Shown: positions 21,853-30,779 of the stretch, in pieces
How positions within the stretch are numbered: position 1 is the first letter of the stretch
How the letters are laid out: each line of letters opens with the position of its first letter
Assembly (NCBI GenBank): GCA_001247695.2
Contig: LGRX02035193.1
Coordinates: forward strand, 1 to 64,000
Length of the DNA: 64,000 nucleotides
From: Cymbomonas tetramitiformis
Taxonomy: Eukaryota > Chlorophyta > Pyramimonadophyceae > Pyramimonadales > Pyramimonadaceae
Reading direction: 5' to 3'
Made by a program: the position numbers and the translations under genes
The notes under the pieces: generated by a model
The model's input: only the letters and a program-made list of their open reading frames with translations
Databases searched by the model: none
What the model was told of the DNA's origin: nothing

Positions 21853-23746
21853 ATGGATCCGAAGACAGAATCACAACCTACTGTGGCCAACGAGGCCACG
21901 CCTCGTAAGCCGAAGAAATATATCGGAATAACCGAACGTAAGCGCACTTTCATGAACGTCTATGAGGTAACTATAAGGACATCTGAAGGAAGAGTGTACC
22001 TCGGGACGCACCAGACGTTGGAAAAAGCGGCGCAGACGTATAACGAGGTAAGTTTTATCTGACAGCACGTAAGGGAGCTTTGCTGGTTTAGGTCGCCTTT
22101 CCTAACCCAAGCCCCTGTTGAAGGCTTTCAAAACAAAAGTAGAAAGGTACGACCACGCCTTCGCGTGTGCAACTGTCGACACAACTCCAGGTTCGGGTAA
22201 AGCACGTCATCACCTGAATCGAAGCGATGCAGCACATCCTAAGGTTGCAAGGAGAGAGAGTGATAAGAAAGTTTGCGTACAGATGTCTCCTCCGTTTTCT
22301 CTAGCAAGCTGATACTGGGGTTTGTTCGTTCTGCAGGCTGCCGCAGAGCGTGGACTTGCTTTTACTGACTTCGTCTTCGATCAGCCGGCTGCGGAATCAT
22401 CACCAGAAGCCAATGCTGCCAAGCACCGAAACTCCCCTCCTACCGAAGCATCCAAGAAGAATGTCACCCCGGTAGCTCAGAAGAATGCCACCCCGGCAGC
22501 GGAGAAGACCACCCCGGCAGCGGAGAAGACCACCCCGGCAGTGGAGAAGACCACCCCTGCAGCGGAGAAGACCACCCCGGCAGTGGAGAAGACCACCCCG
22601 GCTCAGAAACCCGCCCGGCAGCTCAAAAGACCACCCCGGCAGTGGAAGACCACCCGGCAACTCAGAGGCAACTCAGAAGACCACCCCGGCATCCAGAAGA
22701 CCACCCCGGCATCCGAGAAACCCGCCCCGGCAACTCAGAAGACCACCCCGGCAACTCAGAAGACCACCCCGGCATCCCAGAAGACCACCCCGGCATCCCA
22801 GAAACCCGCCCCGGCAACTCAGAAACCCACCCCGGCAACTCAGAAGACCACCCCGGCAACTCAGAAACCCACCCCGGCAACTCAGAAACCCACCCCGGCA
22901 GCGGAGAAGACCACCCCGGCAGCAACACACAAAAATACTGCCTCCGCCGCGCAGGAAAGTGCTACCCCTGCGGAGAAGAAGATTGCCAGCACCGCTTCTC
23001 AGAAGAGTGTTGCGGCTGTAGCGCACAAGAACGCCACCCCACTCTCAACCAAAAGTGCCCTCGCAGCCGGAGCAACCACCCCTGCTGCTCAGAACACCGC
23101 CCGGTCCGTGCCAGCGAGTGGGAGGGGAACCCCTGCCGTCACTCACGATGCTATGCTCTGCCAAGCACTGGAGGTAGGGCGCCCCTCCTCTGAGATATCA
23201 TGTGAAGCTTCTTGCCACCCGCATTCTCCTGCGTGCCGCACCGCCCTTTTGTAGCTCTCGCGGCTTGCAGCGCCGCATCTGGTTGTTATATCTTTGGCAG
23301 CTCCATCTGCCTTTCATTAGCTCAGTTGAGTGGTCCCATAGAACAGCGGGAAGAGGAGGAGGTCATCCGCAGAAGGCTGCCCCTTGGCTCAGTGGTGTGA
23401 TTGACAGGAGTGTTGGCCGCAGGGCGCCTTGCCCTCCGAAAGTGCCTCCGCTCTGTGGCCCGGGGAGAAGGTGGTGTGCGGGCAAATATTGACGCCAGCA
23501 ATGGTAACCTACAGGTGAGGAAACGGCCACTCGCCTGCAGAGCCCAACCTACAGCAGGATCCCCCTCCGCCCCTCCTACCGACTTCAGCATACCGGGCCG
23601 CCCTGACGTTGTCGGGCTGAAGTTGCTGCACATAGCTTGCGCGGCCACCTTGCAGGAGTTCTCGAGGGGCAGTCCTGAGGGTGGGAAGAAGGGGCCTGAT
23701 GGAGGCTGGAACACGGGGAGGATGCGGTGGAGTACAGAGACAAACT
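21853..23746 (+). CDS. AP2-like domain protein with repetitive H1-like tail
   Basis: Exon 1 (21853-22047) starts at ATG and encodes a short N-terminus and most of an AP2/ERF-type domain: KYIGITERKRTFMNVYEVTI, then GRVYLGTHQTLEKAAQTYNE, matching the YIGV...W..EI...GK..YLG.F.T.EEAA.AYD layout. Donor GAG|GTAAGT and acceptor GTTGAAG (intron 22048-22123) join in phase 0 to AFKTKVERYDHAFAC, as AP2 domains continue with AF. A further phase-0 splice (GATAAGAAA to TTCTGCAG) leads into AAAERGLAFTDFVFDQPAAE and a long tail of KTTPA[A/V/T]xK repeats, then SVPASGRGTPAV. Later stretches (EQREEEEVIRRRLPLGSVV; AAGRLALRKCLRSVARGEGG; DFSIPGRPDVVGLKLLHIA) look coding, but an in-frame TGA at 23398-23400 leaves the 3' end unresolved. 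Likely a nuclear DNA-binding regulator. Confidence 0.6.
22490..22925 (+). repeat. 21-bp coding minisatellite in the AP2-like gene
   Basis: About 20 units around GAGAAGACCACCCCGGCAG or CAGAAGACCACCCCGGCA, encoding the heptapeptide xxKTTPA. Between about 22610 and 22690 several one- or two-base losses throw the frame out; it returns afterwards, so the ORF stays open with a scrambled Arg/Pro-rich patch. Confidence 0.85.
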
Positions 23747-23843
23747 GATGGCAAAGTGGCACTCCGACGGGCGGCCGTGGGGTGTGATGCTGACCTGCGT
23801 ATCCGATGACGATGCTCACGTGGTACGTCGATCGAATGGATTA

Positions 23844-23931
23844 AGATCCCTCCGAGGCTCGCTCTAGGACCACGGGATCCCTCCGAGGCTCGCTCTAGGA
23901 ACACGGGATCCCTCCGAGGCTCGCTCTAGCG
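23844..23931. repeat. 31-bp triplicated repeat
   Basis: Three tandem copies of GATCCCTCCGAGGCTCGCTC plus TAGGACCACGG (second copy AACACGG), the third truncated. It lies just after the last coding-like segment of the AP2-like gene. Confidence 0.85.
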
Positions 23932-24280
23932 GAACCTCCTCCACCAAGGTCGGGGGAAGGAGCGCTGTAGTGCACGGAGAAACCTGACAAAGGCGGACGC
24001 ACACGCCGCAGCTTGAAGAAGGCCTCGGGACTGCTCCTCGGCGCAGGAGCTCCTGCTTATGAAGGCGATTCGCAAACTATTTGGGGTAAAAGCGACCGCA
24101 TCAGGTAGGCCAGCTCGCTGCCACCACGGACCAACCTCAATTCCACCCTTCAAATGTACTCAAGATCACTCGAGCGCTGTAGATACCCTTTGTGATGCAG
24201 CTTTAAGACCCACACGGACACTCTAGATGACCCCCTCTACTCTCTGCGGAGTTGGTGCATGTGTGTGTGTTGCAGCCGCA

Positions 24281-24345
24281 ATGCTTCTCACTCCACTGGG
24301 AGGATGGTGGGCTGGCTTTTGTCGGCGGATCTCGTGCCGTTCAGT
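24281..24345 (+). mobile_element. 65-bp 5'-truncated non-LTR fragment with target-site duplication
   Basis: Contains the 3' end of the repeat family described at 27073-30321 (GGTGGGCTGGCTTTTGT...TGCCGTTCAGTGTG). It is flanked by a 14-bp direct repeat, GTGTTGCAGCCGCA, at 24267-24280 and 24346-24359; the left copy follows a (GT)n run. A short 5'-truncated insert ending in TG repeats and bounded by a direct repeat is the signature of target-primed reverse transcription. Confidence 0.75.
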
Positions 24346-24795
24346 GTGTTGCAGCCGCACTGGGAAGGTGGTCCGGTAGCCTCGGTTGCCACTTCATGCT
24401 CTGGGGTCCATTGAATTTTCTGCATCCGTGATTGGTTGGTTGCTGCTTGTCCCACTTCGGTAGAGCCCCGCCACGTGGAGTGGGGCGAGTGGCAACTGAT
24501 GCACATGGTGCACATCGAAATCGTCCAAAAGGGAACCACGAATGGGAAAAGGGTGGCATGGCGAGTGGACCACTAAGGCGCCTCCTTCTGCTCGGGCTGT
24601 TTAGGGAAATGCTCGTGTTGAAGATGAACCATGTCGGCCTCGACATGATGGCTCATGTCGAGCCCTCATGTATTTCGGGAGAGAGCGCCCAGGCAGGGAG
24701 GGCGGTCGGTGGGGTGGGCACGGAGCATATGAGCTAGACCTCGGGAATATGCGGGAACTGATGAAGGGGCTGCGGTGGGCATTTCGAGACCTGAG

Positions 24796-25053
24796 AAGCA
24801 GAACCCCTTCCTGATGATGCTGTCACGGCGGCTCCCCTGGTGCGAGCCTCTACCAGCCCCGACTCACTGCTGCGCTCTATATCTGCGCAAATCACGCTGC
24901 AGCAGAAAGGTGACGTGGGACGTTCATGGATGCTGGATTCAGGTCGATGTGACAGTGCTTGGGAAGAACAACGAGCTCGTGCAGGTTCACTCAAAGCGCT
25001 CAATGCATCCATGGGCGGTCATCGGGGTTTTACGTGGGAGGGTGATGCCACAG
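24796..25053 (+). CDS. Plus-strand exon, unknown protein
   Basis: Open frame of 86 codons ending at a strong donor ACAG|GTATGT. It encodes EAEPLPDDAVTAAPLVRAST, SPDSLLRSISAQITLQQKGD and ARAGSLKALNASMGGHRGFT. The acceptor is uncertain (CTGAG just upstream, after an in-frame TGA). Neighbouring exons were not identified with confidence. No family recognised. Confidence 0.4.
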
Positions 25054-25529
25054 GTATGTTTGTACTATCGCTCCCTGCCCGCACCACTTCTCGCTCGTAC
25101 CGCACCATGCCCGATCCACTCATCTGGGCTCGGCAGCTTCCTGCCGCGCCTCTGTTGACGCATGCGCTTATTGATGGCTCTGTCTCTCGTGGCGCATGTC
25201 CCTGAGGTTCTGCGGGTGCGCTTTGCAAAGCCGGCGTTGAGAGCTGTAATTCCGCCACGTCCCTGTCGTGACTCGTGGAGCACTGTGACGGGCCTCATGG
25301 CCGCCGCCGTTTGCACATAGCCTGCCGCTGCGCTGAGGGACGATTTGCTCCAGTTGACTTATGACGGGAAATGCCAGTGCCCTCTACAACCTTACCTCCG
25401 TGGTATCCTGCGGATGGGGCTGGTGGCTGCTGACAGGCGGAGCACTCGGCTGAGCTGGCAGCTTCACAGAGTGCGCCGCAAGAGGCAGGCTCAAAGGAGG
25501 CACGCCCTCCCAGACTGCATCAGCCGCGC

Positions 25530-25815
25530 GAGGCGTTAGAGGCTGCATCGGGCGCGCGATGTGTCACAGGCCGCATCAGCCGCGCGATGTGTCGCAGGCC
25601 GCATCAGCCGCACAATGCGGCACCGGCTGATATGCGTCACAGGCTGCATCAGCCGCGCAATGTGTCACAGGCTGGCAAACTAGCCTGCGGCAATGCGGCA
25701 CAGGCTGTGGTAGTAGTCTGCAGCGATGTGTCACAGGCTGTCATAGTAACCTGTAGCAATGTGTCATGAGCTGTCATAGTAACCTGCAGCGATGCGTCAC
25801 AGGCTGCATCAGCCC
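25530..25815. repeat. Degenerate minisatellite (GCATCAGCCGCGCGATGTGTCACAGGC)-type
   Basis: About ten imperfect units of 27-32 bp based on GCATCAGCCGCGCAATGTG plus TCACAGGCT, some with GTCATAGTAACCTG instead. Noncoding appearance. Confidence 0.8.
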
Positions 25816-27052
25816 GTGCAATGCCATTAGTATTTGTGTCCACCCTCCATCTCTTCCGTCTTAGCTGTGACACATTTCATCCCACCCCCTCCTTTTCCCT
25901 CCTGGTACCCCGCCCGACCTCGGCACAGAGCGAAGTGTCGCAGGAACAGCTTCGCAGGCGGCACACCCTCCATCTCAGCCGCTGCCGGCATCGTGAACAG
26001 CAGGAGTGCTCCGCAGAATGCCGTGATGAGCCACTGGTGTGCTCATCATATGGGTAAGCAACCTCCGTTCGACGTGCCCTACTTTTCTGAGAAACCTTAG
26101 ATCTCCGCCCCATAGCTCTCTCTCTCTCTCTGCCACTGCGCCTGCATAGAGAGAGAGCTGCTACAGGACGCAGACGTAAGGCCGGTGTGGCGCTTGAGCT
26201 TAAATTGTAGGTTGTACCTGGAGGTGCCTGGAGGTGCCTGGAGATGCTTGGCGGTGCTTGGTGGTGCAGCCCTTTGACATTATGTGGGTCGGTTCGGCGA
26301 AGGTGTGGTGACATTCTGTCTGCGCTCCGCCACAACGAGAGCCTCTATGACGCGGGTCTCAAACAACGGTGCGCTCCGCCGGCTCCTCGACTTCAGATCT
26401 CCCCGGCTGCATGAGTGCGCGCTCTCGGACCTTCTGGCGGTGCCCTCCAAGCGCGGTGAGGGAGAGCCGGATAGCATCTGCGCCTGGGCGTTTGAATATC
26501 CACCCAGGGGGGTGGTGCTCTCCAGGGGGGCAGGTTCTTGGACTCGGGACTGGCTCATGCAGCAGGGCTGTAGCTTGACAGTGAGGTCGGTTCCCTGCTG
26601 CAAGTTGGCGCTCGGAGTCTCCAGCAAATCGGTTCTGGAGGTCATGGGTGGTGGCGAAGGGTGGAGGATATTGGCATGGCGCCGGCGAAAGGGCGTGGAC
26701 TTGGGGAGAGTTTGGGTGCTACCTCGGCACCAGAGGGGGAGAGCAGAGAGAACCGCGCCGGATTCAGGGACAGGTCACATCGCCTCACGAAGCGCTGCGC
26801 GGCGCCCGGGGAGCTGCTGCTGCTGCTCTTACCGGAGGGAATCGGAGGCGGCGTGGCTGGCACAGGGCAAGGAATCGTGTGTCGAACGTGGAGCTGGTGG
26901 AGTGTCTGATTGGCGGGTGGCCGTACGTCTTCGTGGTGGCTTCGCGATACATCCGCCTGGGCACCGAGCTCCTCCTGTCCTCCGCGAACTTCAGAGTCTC
27001 GGCACGCTCCAAGGTGCAGGCTGACTGCAAGCGACCCTTGCTTGCGCGCGCA
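25816..27052. other. G+C-rich interval with open frames but no recognised gene
   Basis: A plus frame open 26284-27024 (246 codons, including CALSDLLAVPSKRGEGEPDS and GVDLGRVWVLPRHQRGRAER) and overlapping minus frames cannot be separated by codon or splice evidence. A (CT)n/(AG)n pair lies near 26118-26160. The interval ends at a (TG)n run, 27053-27072, that begins the retroelement array. Confidence 0.35.
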
Positions 27053-27072
27053 CGTGTGTGTGTGTGTGTGTA

Positions 27073-30000
27073 TGCTTGTGGGCGTCGGGGATTCGTCTGC
27101 GGCTGGCTCTATTTATGTCCAGTGCCTTGGGGCTTTTTCACCTGCCGGGGGACTGGTGGTTGACAGCCACTTTATGGGGTGCTGACATCTCGTTGTTAAC
27201 GGGGACGGCCACTGGAATGATTTGGATGATGGGATGTGGCTGTCCCTGTGGTACCCTTCTGACGGGTACTGCCTCTGGGATTCGTCGGGGATTCGTCTAC
27301 GGCTCGCTATTTGGGAGTGTCTTGGATTCGTCTGACGCTAGCTCCCTCTCCGTGTACAGTGCTCATGGTTATTACACATGCCGGGGGACTTGTGTTCTTT
27401 GACCTTGATATGAAGTACTGGCGGATCGCTGTGAACGGGGACGGCCGCCGGGTGGAAGTGGGTTTTGAGAGGTGGTTATCCCTGTGGTGCCATTCTGGCG
27501 GGCACTGCCTCTTGGAGAGCTCGGTAGATTCGTCTGTCGTGCTGCGAGGAGAGGCAGAAGGTGGTGAAGTACACCTTCTATGTTTTCCCTTGAATTTTGT
27601 GGGGAGCACTTAGGTGCCCGCATGTTTCCTTTTTTTTTTTTTGACTTGGGGTGTCCATGCTGTGTGGTGTGACTGCATTCATGACATAACCATGGACCAA
27701 CAGGTCCCATCCATCGACCGGGAGCCACTGGGGGGCATGCCAGCAGGGTCCGCTTACTCCGTTACCCAGAGACCAACAATTGTTTGGCGACGATCGGTCA
27801 CATCGTATCATCCTTCCATGCTGCCTTGCATCTGGGTTGGGAATATGTATGAGTTTGTGGTATCTTGTCACGGCCCCGCCCTGCTCTTGATTTACTTTTC
27901 ACATCCACTGGGATGATGATGGGCTGGCTTTTGTTGGCCGATCTCATGCCGTTCAGTGTGTGTGAGTTCGTTTGGCGACGATCGGTCACATCGTATCATC
28001 TTTCCATGCTGCTTTGCATTTGGGTTGGGAATATGTATGCGTTTGTGGTATCTTGTCACGGCCCCGCCCTGCTCTTGATTTGCTTCTCACATCCACTGGG
28101 ATGATGGTGGGCTGGCTTTTGTTGGCCGATCTCATGCCGTTCAGTGTGTGTATGCTTATCCTTGCGACTCCTTTGGCACCCCGTAGCCACAGGAGACTGC
28201 ACTATGTACCCACGCCGGGGATCAAAGGATTCAGTACACACTTCGGACACTCATCCGGATTCTCCGGAGCTCACTAGTGAAGAATGGGACCCCCTAAGCC
28301 TCGCTGAGCCACCCGAGCCCCTCTGCATCTGCACCGCCAGTGCACTACCGCCTTGTGCCCGAAGCCGGTTCATCCCTGCCCCCCGAGCTGCGTGAGCCAT
28401 ATCTCCACCACCAAGCCTACGCGCAAGACCACCCCTCTGCTCCCTGAGCCTCACTGGGCCACCTGAGCCCCTCTGCGGCTGTCCTGCCGGCGCACTGCTG
28501 CTGTGTCTCTGGAGCCGGCTCACCTCCGCCAATCGAGCCACCCCTCCACCACCAAGCCCACATCCCACATCACCCCGCTGCCCCCTACAGCCTGATCTCA
28601 AGAGAGCTTGCCCACCCACGCCACGGCCAGAATGCCCAAGCGCTGTCCCAAGGGGCTGAGAATGATAAACTGGGTTGCCCTCATCCAAACTTGCGCATCC
28701 GCCACCGACTTGCGCCTGTAGCCCTCTACCCCCAGCACCAACTCCCCGTGACTGGAGCCCTTGCGCTGATTGCCTTGCGAGGTGGCCGCGAACTTGAGCA
28801 ATGCGCTCCACACTTGCGCTGTAACTGTCACGCCGCACTGTTCCTACTTGGGGTCCCATCCCCACAGTTGCCTGTGTGTCCCAAGCCCTCCCGGTGGCCG
28901 ATAGTTCACCACCCGGTCGCCGCCTTCCCGTCAGCTGCTCGCTGTTAGTTCCGGCACGGCCAGCAACCTCGACCGGTGGGCACGGAAGCTGATGAGATGC
29001 CGTATGCTGCCGTGCAACCTGTTGTCAGTGGTCATCGCTGCCGGGATGGGCCCCCGGGCTCTGAGGGGCCCGGTGTGTGTCAACTCCACCCGCGGACCTC
29101 CCCACATCTCCCCCGTCATTCTCATCAGTCCCCCCCATGCCATCAACCCCCTTAAGAAGGCCGGCCACCCGCCTGCTCGCCCCCATCAAGGTGGCCGCCC
29201 TTCCCTCAGCCAAGGCCATTGCTTGCTCCGGCGAGGCCCCACTCTGCTCCTGAGTCCAGACCCCACCCTCCGGGCCCGGCGACGAAAGGGCATCCCCCTC
29301 ATTCAAGATATCCTCGACACTTGATGCGGCCTGGCTGAGCCCGCCTATGCCTGCCCGCGCCCCTCCAGATCGCGCCTCGGCAGTGTGTGTGCGTATGCTT
29401 ATCCTTGCGAATCCTTTGGCACCCCGTAGCCACAGGAGACTGTGAGTGTGTGTGTGACTTTGTTGGCGGCATTTGGGTTGGGAATATGTATGCGTTTGTG
29501 GTATCTTGTCACGGCCCCGCCCTGCTCTTGATTTGCTTTTCACATCCACTGGGATGATGATGGGCTGGCTTTTGTTGGCCGATCTCATGCCGTTCAGTGT
29601 GTGCTTATCGGTCACATCGTATCATCTTTCCATGCTGCTTTGCATTTGGGTTGGGAATATGTATGCGTTTGTGGTATCTTGTCACGGCCCCGCCCTGCTC
29701 TTGATTTGCTTTTCACATCCATTGGGATGATGGTGGGCTGGCTTTTGTTGGCCGATCTCATGCCGTTCAGTGTGTATGCTTACACGGATCGCTGTGAACA
29801 GGGACGGCCGCCGGGTGGAAGTGGGTTTTGGGAGGCGGTTATCCCTGTGGTGCCATTCTGGCGGGCACTGCCTCTTGGAGAGCTCGGTAGATTCGTCTGT
29901 CGTGCTGCGAGGAGAGGCAAAAGGTGGTGATGTACACCTTCTGTGTTTTCCCTTGAATTTTGTGGGGAGCACTTAGGTGCCAGCATGTTTCCTTTTTTTG

Positions 30001-30321
30001 ACATGGGGTGTCCATGCTGTGTGGTGTGACTGCATTCATGACATAACCATGGACCAACAGGTCCCATCCATCGACCGGGAGCCACTGGGGGGCATGCCAG
30101 CAGGGTCCGCTTACTCCGTAACCCAGAGACCAACAATTGTTTGGCGACGATCGGTCCCATCGTATCATCTTTCCATGCTGCTTTGCATTTGGGTTGGGAA
30201 TATGTATGTGTTTGTGGTATCTTGTCACGGCCCCGCCCTGCTCTTGATTTGCTTCTCACATCCACTGGGATGATGGTGGGCTGGCTTTTGTTGGCCGATC
30301 TCATGCCGTTCAGTGTGCCTG
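27073..30321 (+). mobile_element. Nested head-to-tail array of 5'-truncated (TG)n-tailed retroelement 3' ends
   Basis: Five plus-strand copies share the same 3' end, TTGTTGGCCGATCTCATGCC followed by GTTCAGTG(TG)n, but start at different points: about 27073-27967 (longest), 27968-28154, 29467-29607, 29608-29776 and 29777-30321. Each begins directly after a TG tract, several after the shared junction GTGTATGCTTA. Longer copies carry a conserved frame (AVNGDGRRVEVGF, WLSLWCHSGGHCLLESS, ending FPLNFVGST). Common 3' ends, variable 5' ends and TG tails indicate a non-LTR retrotransposon (or a SINE using its machinery) that inserts into TG microsatellites, including the tails of older copies. No reverse-transcriptase motifs are present in these copies. 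A minus-strand element fragment (28155-29376) sits inside the array. Confidence 0.7.
28155..29376 (-). mobile_element. 5'-truncated copy of the retrotransposon at 51550-53556
   Basis: Reverse complement of about 52312-53546 at high identity, with small frame differences. Its sense strand ends CGCAAGGATAAGCAT followed by (AC)n, like the longer copy. A further ~55-bp fragment of the same 3' end lies at 29388-29442, directly next to its truncated 5' end. It encodes a Gly/Arg/Gln-rich frame (SYSASVERIAQVRGHLARQS) matching the longer copy; no catalytic part remains. Confidence 0.8.
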
Positions 30322-30398
30322 TGAATGTGAATGACGGCTGCTGCCTGGAGGTGGGATGTGGCTGTCCCCGTGATTCCTTTCTGGCGGGTACTGCCTTT

Positions 30399-30520
30399 TC
30401 AGGAGCATGGCAGATTCGTCTGAGGCTTGCCCTGTTTCAGGAGCATGGCAGATTCGTCTGAGGCTTGCCCTGTTTCAGGAGCATGGCAGATTTGCCTGAG
30501 GCTTGCCCTGTTTCCTGTCC
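30399..30520. repeat. 38-bp triplicated repeat
   Basis: Three tandem units of CAGGAGCATGGCAGATTCGT plus CTGAGGCTTGCCCTGTTT. It lies in sequence that resembles the upstream part of the retroelement (GACGGCCACTGG, GGCTGTCCCTGTGGTACC). Confidence 0.85.
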
Positions 30521-30779
30521 AGTTCCTCGCGGTTATTGCAATGTGAGGTGCCGGCACCTTCCTGTGAATGAGGACGGCCACTGGTTGGGGGTGGGTGATG
30601 CGATATGGCTGTCCCTGTGGTACCTTTCTGACACATAAGGTCTCTTCGGGAGCGTCTTCGATGCATCTGCAGGATGATGTCGGATATGCGTGCGTGGAGT
30701 GTACATGACGTGTGGCAATCTGCGATTTTGAATCGGACCCTGTGAGTCATCATGGAGGCTATCTGGGTGGTGGGTTCAG

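Noticed and set aside
27880..27965. CACTGGGATGATGG...TGCCGTTCAGTG as a MITE with CACTG/CAGTG termini
   Set aside because: Copies extend variably upstream of CACTG and share only the 3' end with a TG tail, which fits a non-LTR element better than a MITE.
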